NCBI RefSeq assembly: GCF_030622045.1
Contig: NZ_CP130886.1
Span: 3,795,557-3,859,556, forward strand
Direction of reading: 5' to 3'
From: Planctellipticum variicoloris
GTDB taxonomy: Bacteria; Planctomycetota; Planctomycetia; Planctomycetales; Planctomycetaceae
Length of the DNA stretch: 64,000 nucleotides
Shown here piece after piece: positions 46,832-56,271 of this stretch (position 1 is the stretch's first letter; the number at the start of each line of letters is the position of its first letter). The notes below the pieces were generated by a model that saw only the letters and a program-made list of their open reading frames with translations, was not told the origin of the DNA and made no database searches. The position numbers were made by a program, and so were the translations under genes.

Positions 46832-49800
46832 TCACGACGCCACATACTTCCCTCCCTTGATCGTCCGCGCCTTCCCAATCGCCGCCAGCATCTCCAGCAG
46901 CCGGACCACGTCGTCCGAATTCGCTCGCATGAAGACCTGACCGACGTCCGCAGGCGTGACCGGCTTCTTCGCGGCCTGCAGAGCCTGCGCCACCGCGGCG
47001 GCCTGTTCGGCGAGCTTCTTCGGCCACGGCTGTTTCTTCGCCGCGGCGGCCTTGGCCGGCTTCTTCTTCGCCGGCTTCGCGGCCTCTTCGTCCTCTTCGA
47101 CGTCCAGTTGCTTCTGGACGGCCCCCTTGCCGCCAGCCGGGTTCTGGAACTCCGGCCGCAGCCAGCGGATCAGCCCCCGCTCTTCTTCGGTGGCCCGCTC
47201 GGCATTCAGGGCCACCAGCCGTTCCAGGATCTCTTCATCGGTCAGCGTGACCGGCCAGCCGTACGCCTCGAACACCGCGGCGTCCAGATCGTCGTGAAGC
47301 TGTTTCAGGACGGTGACGAGCCCCTGTTCGTAGTTCGTCTTTTCCTTGTCGGTCAACGGTTCCCCGCTCCGCAACTTCTCCAGGACGTTGTACATACCGG
47401 TCAGCGTCAGGTCGGGATGGGCGGCCTGCTGCGTTTTGCGGTGCGAGTCCAGACGTTCGGCAAGCCGCGCGAGTCTCGGCTTCACACCATCGCCGATAAC
47501 CGGGAATGGAAATGCATCGAAGCACGTGGACTTCACGTAGACGGGATCGTTTCCATATCCGAGTCGGCCACCGGCGGCCAGCGCCCAAACTACGTGGATT
47601 CGGCTGGAGAGCACCGCCATCCCCTCCGACGCACTCATTGCAATCGCGATGATTTTGTTGTCGGGCAGAATCGATTTGTCGTGAAAGACGAACGCCCGGT
47701 GCTTCGCAGTTTCGACCGTGGCAATGTATCGACTCAGCCCATTCAATGCTGGTCGGAATGCTCCCCGCGGTTCCCCGAACAGCCACCAGTTGTCCCGGTA
47801 CGTCGCACGGTTGTTCTGGTCGCGTTCCGGCTTCACCCGGTCGTAAACCCACTGATAAACTGCCGGAAACCGAGTTTGAACCTGCTCCTCGGTCAGCCCG
47901 AACAGGTCGATGACCATCACGCCCCGCGGACGGGCCGTCAGGTCGCGCCCGTTGCGGTATTCCCGGATGTGCTGTTCCAGGCCGGCCACCGTTCCCAGTC
48001 CGAGCTGGCGCGCCTCATCCGGTGTGACGATGAAACCGGCCCCATGCAATTTGACACCGGGACAGGACAGCCCGGAATTCGCCTTCAGCTCGACGGCCCC
48101 GGCCACATTCGCCCCAATGGTCAGATCGGTCTGGATACGCCCGGTCCGCTCACGGAGCAGTACAACTGCCGAGTCCTCCCCCGCCGCCTCTTCCGAAATC
48201 ACGGTATTGAGCCGCCCATCGTGGAGCCCCGGCGAAGCCACCGTCATCGCAATCCGGACCGCTGCCCCTTCGGCCGCATCCACCCAGGGATGGTCAGGAA
48301 TCGCGAAGTCCAGGGAGAGACGCGGCGTCTCGCCATCCACGTAGGGTTCCAGGACGCGGCGGCTGAACTTCTGCCGCAGGCTGTTCGTGGTGATAAACCC
48401 GAATCGCTTCACATCGCCGGCTGCCGTCGCTTCGGCCGCCCGGTCCCACCAGTACATCACGTAATCGCAGGTTTCTGGAACATTCGAGTAAACCGCCCGG
48501 ATGCATTCGGCGTAGCCGTCCCCCAGCGCTTCGCGCATCCGCCAGTTCCCCAGGAACGGCGGATTCCCCACGACGTAATCCGCCTGCGGCCATTCCGCTT
48601 TTCTCGCATTCACATACTTCAATGCCGCCACCCGCGCCGTCTCGTCTGGCACCAGTTCCCCTGTCACCGGATGCGGCTTCGTCGTTCGGCCGTCCCACCG
48701 CGTCACCGGCTGGCCGTCGGCGTCCTGCAGCGCTTCCACAGCGTCCCAGGCCAGCACCGCGTCCCGGCAGTCGATGTTGTGGAATTTGTGGATGACCGGC
48801 TCCGGAATCAGCTCTTTCGCGCGCGTCCGCAGGTGCCACTGCAGATAGCCGATCCACAGCACCAGATCGGCAATTGCCGCGGCCCGCGGGTTGACTTCGA
48901 TCCCCAGGAACTGGTGCGGGTCGACCGTCATCAGTTCGGTTTGCCGTTCCCCCAGATCCCTCAGAAACGCCAGCACTTCCCCTTCCAGCCGCTTCATGTG
49001 CTCCAGCGCGACGTACAGAAAGTTCCCGCTGCCGCAGGCCGGGTCGAGAATCCGCACGTGGCACAGGTGCTGCAGATACTCCCGCACCGTCGCCACCGCG
49101 TCGGCCGGCTTGCCGCTGTGCATCTCTGCCAGGGCAGCGGCCCGCACGGCGTCCCACTCCGCCCGCAGCGGCTCCATGATCGTCGGCAGGACCAGCCGCT
49201 CCACGTACGCCCGCGGCGTGTAGTGGGCTCCCAGCTTGTGCCGTTCCACCGGGTCGAGCGCCCGTTCCAGCAGGGTGCCGAAAATCGCCGGCTCCACGTC
49301 CCGCCACAGAGCAGAACTGGCTTCGATCAGCAGTTCCAGTTGCGGCGCGGTCAGCGGCAGCGCCTCGCAGTCCTCGAACAGCCCGCCGTTGAACCGCCGG
49401 AGTTTTTCCTTGAGGATCGGCGAGAACCCGCCTTTGTCCATCGTCTCCCACAGCGAGCGGACCATGTCGGGAAACAGCTCCGGCGTCTTCCGCAGTCCCT
49501 TCAGCAGGTCGGTAAAACCTTCGTGGGGGATCAGCTCGACGTCTTCCGCGAACATCGTGAAGAGGCAGCGCATGAGGAACTGTGCCACCTGTCCCGGTTC
49601 GAACTTCGACTGTTCGAGCGACTTGGCCAGCTTCGCCAGCCGTTCGGCCAGCTCCCGCGTCACCTTGGCCGCCCGGCGGGAGGGGTCGAGCGACTGCGGA
49701 TCGGTCCAGACCCGCCGGAGTTTTTCCCGCTGGTCGGCGTCGGCGAGCTGATCCAGGGTGATGCGGTACGTCGCGGCGTCGGGGAACTGCAGGTACGTTC

Positions 49801-50320
49801 TGCCGGACTTGGTGAAGTCGGCGAACAGCTCGATGGTATGCCCGACGTCGACCACGATCAGAAACGGCGGCCAGCCTTCATCCCCCGGCAGCGCCCGCGC
49901 GTACTGTTCGGCCTGCCCGAACGCCCGCAACATAGCATCGTCCCAGCCCTTCGTCCCCCGGACCGCGGTCCCCTTCTTGATCTTCTTGGCCGGCTGCGCG
50001 GGGGAAGCCAGTTCCGCGGCCCCGGCGTCCGGCTGTTCGCTCCCCTGCTTGGCCTCCAGGACAAAGCAGCCCCGCTTGTAGAGGTCGATCCGCCCATGAC
50101 TGGTGGAAGCGTCCGGATTCTGGAACACCACATCCCGCTCGAACACGTAGGCGTTCTGGGAGACGTCCGGCCGGGTGGGCTCCGGCTGGGGAACGCCGAT
50201 GACGGCGCACAGCTCGGTCAGAAAAAGCTGATAGTTCGCCCGCTCGGCTGCGGCGGATGCCTTCCAGCGGGCGATGAACGCGGGGAGGTCAGGACCGGCA
50301 GCAGCGGCGGCATCGGACAC
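46832..50320 (-). CDS. Single-chain restriction enzyme/adenine methyltransferase (type IIG-like)
   Basis: The 1162-residue chain combines nuclease, methyltransferase and target-recognition parts. N-terminal residues hold a PD-(D/E)xK-like signature ([17 protein letters not shown]). The central methylase has motif I in [16 protein letters not shown] and motif IV in [10 protein letters not shown] (NPPF), typical of adenine-N6 enzymes, and [12 protein letters not shown] before it. A long C-terminal recognition domain and a Lys/Ala-rich tail follow. This matches MmeI/YeeA-like type IIG/IIL systems, which restrict phage DNA. The GTG at 50320 preceded by AAGGAAG was chosen; the frame extends to 50500 with unlikely sequence. 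Confidence 0.88.
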   Translation of the reverse strand: MSDAAAAAGPDLPAFIARWKASAAAERANYQLFLTELCAVIGVPQPEPTRPDVSQNAYVFERDVVFQNPDASTSHGRIDLYKRGCFVLEAKQGSEQPDAGAAELASPAQPAKKIKKGTAVRGTKGWDDAMLRAFGQAEQYARALPGDEGWPPFLIVVDVGHTIELFADFTKSGRTYLQFPDAATYRITLDQLADADQREKLRRVWTDPQSLDPSRRAAKVTRELAERLAKLAKSLEQSKFEPGQVAQFLMRCLFTMFAEDVELIPHEGFTDLLKGLRKTPELFPDMVRSLWETMDKGGFSPILKEKLRRFNGGLFEDCEALPLTAPQLELLIEASSALWRDVEPAIFGTLLERALDPVERHKLGAHYTPRAYVERLVLPTIMEPLRAEWDAVRAAALAEMHSGKPADAVATVREYLQHLCHVRILDPACGSGNFLYVALEHMKRLEGEVLAFLRDLGERQTELMTVDPHQFLGIEVNPRAAAIADLVLWIGYLQWHLRTRAKELIPEPVIHKFHNIDCRDAVLAWDAVEALQDADGQPVTRWDGRTTKPHPVTGELVPDETARVAALKYVNARKAEWPQADYVVGNPPFLGNWRMREALGDGYAECIRAVYSNVPETCDYVMYWWDRAAEATAAGDVKRFGFITTNSLRQKFSRRVLEPYVDGETPRLSLDFAIPDHPWVDAAEGAAVRIAMTVASPGLHDGRLNTVISEEAAGEDSAVVLLRERTGRIQTDLTIGANVAGAVELKANSGLSCPGVKLHGAGFIVTPDEARQLGLGTVAGLEQHIREYRNGRDLTARPRGVMVIDLFGLTEEQVQTRFPAVYQWVYDRVKPERDQNNRATYRDNWWLFGEPRGAFRPALNGLSRYIATVETAKHRAFVFHDKSILPDNKIIAIAMSASEGMAVLSSRIHVVWALAAGGRLGYGNDPVYVKSTCFDAFPFPVIGDGVKPRLARLAERLDSHRKTQQAAHPDLTLTGMYNVLEKLRSGEPLTDKEKTNYEQGLVTVLKQLHDDLDAAVFEAYGWPVTLTDEEILERLVALNAERATEEERGLIRWLRPEFQNPAGGKGAVQKQLDVEEDEEAAKPAKKKPAKAAAAKKQPWPKKLAEQAAAVAQALQAAKKPVTPADVGQVFMRANSDDVVRLLEMLAAIGKARTIKGGKYVAS

Positions 50321-50625
50321 GGGGCGGCTTCCTTGGGGTGTGCAGTGGAAGCCGAGTGTACAGGCATGGGGGGAGTCTGGCCAAGGGGTGGGAAGATGTT
50401 CGACAGGGCCGACTTCGGGGGGCATCAGGGAGTTTTCCGTCCCGCGCTGCCCAGCCGAGTGTGATCGGTGACGTGCAAAGTCTTTCCGGCCGGAGCGCAA
50501 TGCTGCAGAATACTGGCATTACCCGAGGGTGTCCGGGGCCGGTGCGGCATGACTGGCCTGTTCGGCAGGCATGTTGCTGCGGGGAATGATCGTCTTTCCA
50601 GGCAACGGTGCATGAGGGAACCGAT
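50321..50625. other. Divergent intergenic region, possible element boundary
   Basis: About 300 bases lie between the restriction-methyltransferase and the DUF4405 protein, with promoters in both directions likely. It probably contains or borders the right end of the accessory region. I saw no copy of the tRNA-Ser 3' end here. Confidence 0.4.
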
Positions 50626-51366
50626 GTGAGACGGCCACTGCTGAATCTCGTTGTTGACATCACTGCGGCCGTCGTGTTCGTGGGGATGATGTGTACGGGC
50701 TACATCCTCTACTGGCCCTTACCTCCCGGAACGAACAAGAGCCACTTCCTCTGGGGCCTCTCCCGCCACCAGTGGGGTGCGGTCCACGCCTGGTTCAGTC
50801 TCGCCCTGCTGATCACCCTCGTCATCCATTTGGCGCTCCACTGGACGTGGATCGTGTCCATCGTCCGTCGGGAGCTGGGACTCCCGGCTACTCCACCCGG
50901 CCGGCAACTGCGCGCTACCGCCGTTTCACTCGCTTTCATTGCAGCAGTGTTGGTGACATTCGCCTGGACCGCTCAGTGGTCGGTCCGCGAGCGAGCGGTT
51001 CCGCTTGAGCCCCACGACCCAATAAGATCTGTCACGGCGTCGCCTCTGGAATCTTCGGCATCAGCGACCTGGAGCGAAGTCCATCAGATCCTGCGGGAGT
51101 CATGCCTGCCATGTCACGGCTCAGGCCGCGTGCGGGGCGATTTTCGTGTCGACCGCCGGGACGACTACTTTGGCGGCGGCTCGGGGCGACCGCTCGTCAT
51201 CCCCGGCGACAGCCGGCGCAGTCCATTGATTGCCATCGTCTCGGGCCAACGGCCCGATCTGGCCCTCGCAGATCGCCACCGGCTTTCCGAGCGCGAAGTT
51301 GGCGTGTTGCGTCGGTGGATTGACGCCGGCGCAGTATGGAGCCCGGAAGGGACGCCCGGACAATGA
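50626..51366 (+). CDS. DUF4405 membrane protein fused to c-type heme-binding tail
   Basis: The 246-residue protein has an N-terminal DUF4405-like membrane domain with three or four helices and potential heme-b His residues (SRHQWGAVHAWF and VIHLALHW). A C-terminal extracytoplasmic segment with CLPCHG is a CxxCH heme-c site, resembling the planctomycete cytochrome domain (DDYFGGGSGRPLVIPGD follows the motif). It suggests a membrane electron carrier. GTG at 50626 was chosen because GAGGGA is upstream; GTG 50608 is an alternative. It is convergent with the DevA gene. Confidence 0.8.
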   Translation: MRRPLLNLVVDITAAVVFVGMMCTGYILYWPLPPGTNKSHFLWGLSRHQWGAVHAWFSLALLITLVIHLALHWTWIVSIVRRELGLPATPPGRQLRATAVSLAFIAAVLVTFAWTAQWSVRERAVPLEPHDPIRSVTASPLESSASATWSEVHQILRESCLPCHGSGRVRGDFRVDRRDDYFGGGSGRPLVIPGDSRRSPLIAIVSGQRPDLALADRHRLSEREVGVLRRWIDAGAVWSPEGTPGQ

Positions 51367-51477
51367 GTGGCGAACCGTCAGCGGCCGGATCGACGTACAA
51401 GTCTCCGATCGAGTCGCCAGCATCAATCGAGGAAGGCTGGCGTCCGCCTCGCGGCCCGAGCATGCTGTCGGGCCTCG

Positions 51478-52194
51478 TTACGTCGTTGCCAGCATCGACG
51501 AAGCGTTCTGCTCTTGCAGCACGCCGTCTTCCATCGCGTAGATTGTATCGAAGACGTTCAAGAAGCGATGGTCGTGAGTCACCACCACGACGCCGGCATT
51601 CTGTTCGTGGGCAATTTTGGCGAAGAGTTCCATGACCTGCTGAGCGCGCTGGCTGTCGAGAGCGGCGGTCGGCTCGTCGGCCAGCAGCACATCTGGGTCG
51701 TTTGCCAGGGCGCGAGCGACGGCTACCCGCTGCTGCTCTCCGCCCGACAGTCGCGCGGGGATATCCTGAGACCGTTCCAGCACGCCCAGGTACTGAAGCA
51801 ATTCAGCGGCGCGCGACCTGGCGCGGCGGCTGGGGACGCCGTTGAGTTCCAGTGCGACCTGGACATTCTCGATGGCGGTCAGAAAGGGAATCAGATTTGC
51901 CTTCTGAAACACGAATCCGATATGCCGCCGTCGATAGGCGCGGAGATCCGTCCAGGCGCGATTCCCGTCCACGATCAGTTGCCCATTGATCGTGACCTGT
52001 CCCGAAGTCGGCATGGTGACCAGGCCCACGATGGTCAGCAGCGTCGACTTCCCCGATCCGCTCGGCCCGAGGATGGCCGCCACTTTTCCTTTGGGGACGC
52101 GCAACGTGGCCTGCCGCAACGCGACGACCTGAGTACGGCCGGTCCCGTAGACCTTGTTGATCTCGCTGGCTTCGATCGCAAACGGCTGGCTCAT
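51478..52194 (-). CDS. ABC exporter ATPase (LolD/MacB/DevA type)
   Basis: The 238-residue ATPase has Walker A GPSGSGKST, signature LSGGEQQRVAVARAL, Walker B VLLADEPTAALD and switch His in VVVTHDHRF. It belongs to the MacB/LolD class that pairs with FtsX-type permeases. It follows the permease gene by eight bases and completes the adaptor-permease-ATPase set. Such sets export lipids, lipoproteins, or toxic molecules across the envelope. The substrate is unknown. Confidence 0.93.
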   Translation of the reverse strand: MSQPFAIEASEINKVYGTGRTQVVALRQATLRVPKGKVAAILGPSGSGKSTLLTIVGLVTMPTSGQVTINGQLIVDGNRAWTDLRAYRRRHIGFVFQKANLIPFLTAIENVQVALELNGVPSRRARSRAAELLQYLGVLERSQDIPARLSGGEQQRVAVARALANDPDVLLADEPTAALDSQRAQQVMELFAKIAHEQNAGVVVVTHDHRFLNVFDTIYAMEDGVLQEQNASSMLATT

Positions 52195-52202
52195 GGTCTG
52201 AA

Positions 52203-53417
52203 CTATCCCATCAGAGCTTCTGTGGGCTGGACCCGCATGGCCCGCCAGATACCCAGAACGCTCGACAGTACGGAGATCAGCAGCACGATCACCAGCAGTT
52301 GGATCAGGTCCGCCTGAGTGATGACGACTCGCCGAGGAAAGTACGGAAAGAGCTGCTGCCCGAACAGGAATGCGATGCCGTATCCGGTCACTCCCAGCAA
52401 CAGCGCCTGCTGGAGCAGCATCCCCAGAATGGTGCGGTTGGGTGCTCCGAGCAGCTTCAGCAGCGCAATCGAGTGCAGTTTGTCGAGCGTCAGCGTATAC
52501 AGGATCAGCGCCATCACCACAGCCGCGATGATCGTGAGCAGCGCACGGAACATGCCGAGTTGACGACGGGCTTTGTCGACCATTCCCTGCAGCAGGAGAT
52601 CTTCCTGGCCGGCTTTACTGTAGACGGACACATCGCTCCAGCCGCCGATGACTGCGGCCACGTGCTGCGGATTCACCCCCGAACGGACCCGCACGATCAC
52701 CGCGCTCATCGCTGGCGTCGATACGGCTGGCAACTCAGAACTGGGCTGAGAGAGTCGTTCGACCAGTTGCGGCTGCATCAGAAACAGATCGTTGGATTCA
52801 GACCGGCGTCCGCGGGCGGAACGCTCCAACCGCAGGGCCTCGCCGACGGCGTCAAACTGGATGGCCTGCGAGTCGCTCACGGTGACCACGGCCATGCCGT
52901 CTCCGCCCGAGCTGACCATGCCGCCGGTGATGCCGACAACTTTGTAGGACTCCTTGCCGAGGCGGATGGATTCGTGAAGTCGAAATCCGAGCGTCTTGTC
53001 GACGACGATCTCGTAGTGATTCCGCCGCAGCGGACGTCCGGCGATCAGCGGCAACCATTCTCCTTTGTCCGTCGGCCAACTCAGCCCGAGAACGGACATC
53101 CGCAACGGCTTGCCGTCGTGCTGACGCTGAATCGTATGGAACACGAATTCCCGTGCCGAGTCGACGCCCGGCACGGCCTGCACGCGATGCACCATCGTGC
53201 GTGGAACTCGCGACACCTCGGCAAACGGACCACGGGTGTCCCGCTGCACGACCCAGAGATCGGCGTCGATCCGCTCGACAATCAGCGTCGCGTCCTCGAT
53301 CAATCCGCGATAAATCCCGGCCATGCCCATGACCATCATGAGCATCATGCCGATTCCCATCGCGGTCAGCGAGAAGCGACCCAAGTTGTGCCGAACGTCC
53401 TTCAGGGCAAGATTCAT
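52203..53417 (-). CDS. FtsX-family ABC exporter permease (DevC/MacB-like)
   Basis: The 404-residue permease has an N-terminal helix (SLTAMGIGMMLMMVMGMAG), a large extracytoplasmic MacB-like domain, and three C-terminal helices (LLTIIAAVVMALILYTLT, LLLGVTGYGIAFLFG, LLVIVLLISVLSSVLG). It matches DevC-type permeases. ATG 53417 overlaps the adaptor stop by four bases, so translation is coupled. An in-frame extension to 53552 lies wholly inside the adaptor gene. Confidence 0.92.
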   Translation of the reverse strand: MNLALKDVRHNLGRFSLTAMGIGMMLMMVMGMAGIYRGLIEDATLIVERIDADLWVVQRDTRGPFAEVSRVPRTMVHRVQAVPGVDSAREFVFHTIQRQHDGKPLRMSVLGLSWPTDKGEWLPLIAGRPLRRNHYEIVVDKTLGFRLHESIRLGKESYKVVGITGGMVSSGGDGMAVVTVSDSQAIQFDAVGEALRLERSARGRRSESNDLFLMQPQLVERLSQPSSELPAVSTPAMSAVIVRVRSGVNPQHVAAVIGGWSDVSVYSKAGQEDLLLQGMVDKARRQLGMFRALLTIIAAVVMALILYTLTLDKLHSIALLKLLGAPNRTILGMLLQQALLLGVTGYGIAFLFGQQLFPYFPRRVVITQADLIQLLVIVLLISVLSSVLGIWRAMRVQPTEALMG

Positions 53418-54580
53418 GGCGTTTCCACGCGTCGGCCATCGAGCGAGATGTTTTTGCCAGCGATCGGCAGCAAGACCACGTCTCCGGGTTTCAGCCCCTC
53501 GGCAGCCTCGACCGACTCGGCACTCTGCAACCCCAGCGCGACTGGCTGCCATTGTGCAGCAGAACCGTTGCGACGATAGACTCCGGCGTTCCGGTCGCGC
53601 CAGACCACGAACTTCGCCGGCAGCACCGGCACTGCGGACTTGCGCTCGACCTCGATGAAAACTTCCGCCCGCTGACCGACGGCCCAGTTCTCCGGCAGCG
53701 TCAGCACGCGGACATCGACGACAAATTCCCGCGTTTCTCGATCCGCTTCGCGCCCGAGCCGCGACACCACTCCCTCATAGTCGAGGTTCCCTTCAGATCG
53801 AAAGACCACGCGGGCGGTCTGTCCTTGCCGCACTCGGGACATTTCTGTTTCATCCACCCAGGCGCTGACCCAGATTTCTTTTGTCGAGACCAGCATGAGA
53901 ATTGCGCTGCCCGGCACGCCGATGTCGCCGGGATCGCGATAGCGTTTGACAATCAGGCCGTCGAAGGGAGCGACCACGCGCGTATCGGTCAGTCTCGCCT
54001 CGTGATACGTAAGCGTCTTTTCGGTTTCGACGACCTGCTTTTGACCTTCCAGGAGCGCGGCCGTGGCGCGCGATACGCCCGCTTCGGCGACACTCAATGA
54101 TTCCGTCGCCTTTTCGCCCTCTTCGACAGTCGCCACCTTCTTCTGGAGGAGCTGCTGCGTGCGTTCGAAGGTCAGTCGGGCGAACTTCAGCAACGCCTGC
54201 GACAGATCGAGATCGGCCTGAAGTCGAGCCAGGGACGCCTGCGAGGCGGCCACAGCGGCTTCGGCAATCTCGACTTGCTGCTTGAGTTCGGCATCGTCCA
54301 GTGTGAACAGGAGCTGGCCGGCCTGAACGACGTCCCCCTGATCGACCAGAATCTCATGGATGCGGCCGGAAATCTTGGGGCTGATTGTCGATTTGACACG
54401 GGCTTCCAACGTTCCCGTGCCCATCACTTCGGCAACGATCTCACCCGCTTCGACGGTATGCTCGATGACAGCAAGGGGCGAGAGATACCAGACTCCGGCA
54501 ATCGCCACGACGGCGACCGCGACGACAACCTGGACGGCTCTCTTGATCCAAAACCGCACCGCATCGGCGTTGAGAGGCAT
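53414..54580 (-). CDS. HlyD-family periplasmic adaptor (DevB/MacA-like)
   Basis: The 388-residue protein has an N-terminal membrane anchor (VQVVVAVAVVAIAGVWYL), a biotinyl-lipoyl-like half (MGTGTLEARVKSTISPKISG), a long alpha-hairpin (about 100-205), the second lipoyl half (VVAPFDGLIVKRY), a beta-barrel and a membrane-proximal domain. It links the ABC exporter to the outer membrane. ATG 54580 has AAGGAG upstream. The gene is followed by the permease and ATPase in an ATGA-coupled operon, and lies 36 bases after the ferredoxin stop, so co-transcription with the anaerobic block is plausible. Confidence 0.92.
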   Translation of the reverse strand: MPLNADAVRFWIKRAVQVVVAVAVVAIAGVWYLSPLAVIEHTVEAGEIVAEVMGTGTLEARVKSTISPKISGRIHEILVDQGDVVQAGQLLFTLDDAELKQQVEIAEAAVAASQASLARLQADLDLSQALLKFARLTFERTQQLLQKKVATVEEGEKATESLSVAEAGVSRATAALLEGQKQVVETEKTLTYHEARLTDTRVVAPFDGLIVKRYRDPGDIGVPGSAILMLVSTKEIWVSAWVDETEMSRVRQGQTARVVFRSEGNLDYEGVVSRLGREADRETREFVVDVRVLTLPENWAVGQRAEVFIEVERKSAVPVLPAKFVVWRDRNAGVYRRNGSAAQWQPVALGLQSAESVEAAEGLKPGDVVLLPIAGKNISLDGRRVETP

Positions 54581-54616
54581 AATTCTCCTTCTTGACAGCG
54601 CATGACGGCACGCAGC

Positions 54617-55255
54617 CTACAGCCGCTGCTCGCTGACGTAGACCAGCCCGACTTCGTGCACGAGGGTCTTGACCTCGCCCAGAAAGGGGCCGACTTCCTC
54701 CTGCTGTTCCGAAGTGACCTCGAAGGTCATGTAGGAGGGGGCCTTCTGCCTGGCCCCCTTGACCGTCGGGACTTCGAGACGCAAGTTGACGATGTCAAAC
54801 GGTCGGTTCTCAATCAATTGTTCCAGTCGGACGAGAAACCGCTTGTCGCCGAATTCTCCGGCGAGTTCGACCTTCGCGCGGGTGGAGACGTGTTCCATCG
54901 CCTTTTGGGCCGCCTCGCGCGCTTTGAGCGCTCCGTCGCGATCCTGCTTCTTCTGGGCTTCCTTCTTAACGATGCGGAAGATCTGCCGTTCGCGTTCGAG
55001 TTTCCACACGGCTTCGAGCGTCGGGAACGAGATGGCGTTGGTCGGGCAGATGTTGGCGCAGGTTGAGCAGCCCACGGCGCAGTTCATCGGGTCAACCGAC
55101 ACCGCATGCGCATCCTGCATTTCGTAGACATTGCGTCCGCAGGTGACGTAACACAATTGGCAGCCGATGCACGCGTCCGGGTCAACGGTCGGATACCACG
55201 GAATTTCATCGCGAGGAATGCCGTGCCAGGGGGCCTTTTCTTTGGTCTCGCTCAT
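54617..55255 (-). CDS. Ferredoxin-like protein with two [4Fe-4S] motifs and extra C-terminal domain
   Basis: The 212-residue protein has two iron-sulfur motifs near residues 29-40 (CIGCQLCYVTC) and 59-72 (CAVGCSTCANICP). The second has the CP typical of bacterial ferredoxins with CxxxC spacing; the first lacks the Pro. A charged helical stretch and an unassigned C-terminal domain follow. It lies next to a dihydroorotate-dehydrogenase-like gene and pyruvate:ferredoxin oxidoreductase, so it probably carries electrons for one of these. AAGGAG precedes the start. Confidence 0.87.
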   Translation of the reverse strand: MSETKEKAPWHGIPRDEIPWYPTVDPDACIGCQLCYVTCGRNVYEMQDAHAVSVDPMNCAVGCSTCANICPTNAISFPTLEAVWKLERERQIFRIVKKEAQKKQDRDGALKAREAAQKAMEHVSTRAKVELAGEFGDKRFLVRLEQLIENRPFDIVNLRLEVPTVKGARQKAPSYMTFEVTSEQQEEVGPFLGEVKTLVHEVGLVYVSEQRL

Positions 55256-55269
55256 CGGAAACTCCTTCT

Positions 55270-56271
55270 TTAAGGTCGGGGTTGCCAGCTCTCCAGGAGA
55301 CGGGCATAGTTCAATCGCTCCCAGGCGTGAGGATCGGGCGCACGATTGAGCGAGAGCACGCCTCGGGCCTCTGCCAGCGTCTTGTAGCCGAAACGGGACA
55401 GACGATGACGGAGTTCGTCGCGGAGATTGGCCAGCACGCGGGGGCCGCGTTCCAGGAGCACCGACACGACCTGCGCGACGTGCGCTCCGGCCAGAATGGC
55501 CTTCGCCGCGTCGTCACCGGTATGCACGCCCCCGGAGACCGCCAATTGCAGCGACGTCCGGCCGGACAGGAGTGCGCAGGCATGGAGTCTCAGCGGCAAT
55601 TCGGCGCTGGTTGACAGCCGCACTTCGCGGCTTACGTCGAGCACCTCCAGGTCGATGTCCGGCTGATAGAACCGGTTGAACAGCACGATCGCCCGCGCCC
55701 CAGTCTGTTCGAGCTGGCGTGCAAAGCCGGGGAGCGACGAATAGAACGGCGACAGTTTGACAATGACGGGAATCTGTACCTTGTCGACGACCGACTGCAC
55801 GACCGCCAATTGTCTGGCTTCGACGACCGCTGCAGTTTCCGAAAGGTCGGTGATCACTTCATACAGATTCAACTCGACCGCCGCCGCACCGGCCTGCTCC
55901 AGATCACATGCCAGATCGATCCATCCGCCGACCGTCGTGCCATTGAGCGATGCGATCACCGGCACATTTAACGCATCACGCAGCTTTCTCAGTCGCGCGA
56001 CGTAAGGACCGGAGCCCAGGCCGAAAACATCCGACTCGGGCAGAAACGTACGGGCCTCGGCATTCATGTCCACATGCGAATCGATCCACCGGTGAGCGCC
56101 GAGCTGCTCGGCGACGATCTGTTCCTCGAACAGCGACCGCATGACGACAGCTCCCGCGCCGCCCTCGACGCACGCGTGCAAGGCGTCCAGATCGTCTGTC
56201 AGCGGCGAGGCCCCGACCAGCAGCGGGGACGACAATCGCAGCCCCACCCAGTCCGTGGCGAGATCAACCAT
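55270..56271 (-). CDS. Dihydroorotate-dehydrogenase-like flavoprotein
   Basis: The 333-residue TIM-barrel protein matches the dihydroorotate dehydrogenase/PreA family (GLRLSSPLLVGASPLTDD, VIASLNGTTVGGW, VIVKLSPFYSS, AVSGGVHTGDDAAKAI). It binds FMN. The genomic context is not pyrimidine synthesis, so an alternative reaction, possibly linked to ferredoxin and anaerobic metabolism, is likely. ATG 56271 was chosen: GGAGGT lies upstream, inside the end of nifJ, whose stop it overlaps; ATG 56286 is possible. A ferredoxin gene follows after 14 bases. Confidence 0.85.
   Translation of the reverse strand: MVDLATDWVGLRLSSPLLVGASPLTDDLDALHACVEGGAGAVVMRSLFEEQIVAEQLGAHRWIDSHVDMNAEARTFLPESDVFGLGSGPYVARLRKLRDALNVPVIASLNGTTVGGWIDLACDLEQAGAAAVELNLYEVITDLSETAAVVEARQLAVVQSVVDKVQIPVIVKLSPFYSSLPGFARQLEQTGARAIVLFNRFYQPDIDLEVLDVSREVRLSTSAELPLRLHACALLSGRTSLQLAVSGGVHTGDDAAKAILAGAHVAQVVSVLLERGPRVLANLRDELRHRLSRFGYKTLAEARGVLSLNRAPDPHAWERLNYARLLESWQPRP

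Larger units (their letters stand above)
34303..50320. mobile_element. Integrated accessory element/defence island at tRNA-Ser, right end uncertain
   Basis: The element begins at the 3' end of tRNA-Ser with a tyrosine recombinase. Gene content is typical of integrated satellites or genomic islands: a DUF3987 protein, excisionase-like helix-turn-helix proteins, orphan proteins, then a Kiwa-like pair and a restriction-methyltransferase. Part of it (45.2-46.8 kb) is visibly less GC-rich than the chromosome. I did not find a duplicate of the tRNA 3' end by eye, so the right boundary is set provisionally at the methyltransferase start. The integrase module and the defence block may be separate insertions. 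Confidence 0.5.

Noticed and set aside
46802-50464. 1220-residue open frame antisense to the restriction-methyltransferase
   Set aside because: It mirrors the real gene and has Arg/Pro/His-rich sequence without domains.
34303-50700. Right-hand attachment site duplicate of tRNA-Ser 3' end
   Set aside because: Scanning by eye for TTCGAATCCCTCC and CCTCTCCG gave only short chance matches, so no attR is claimed.
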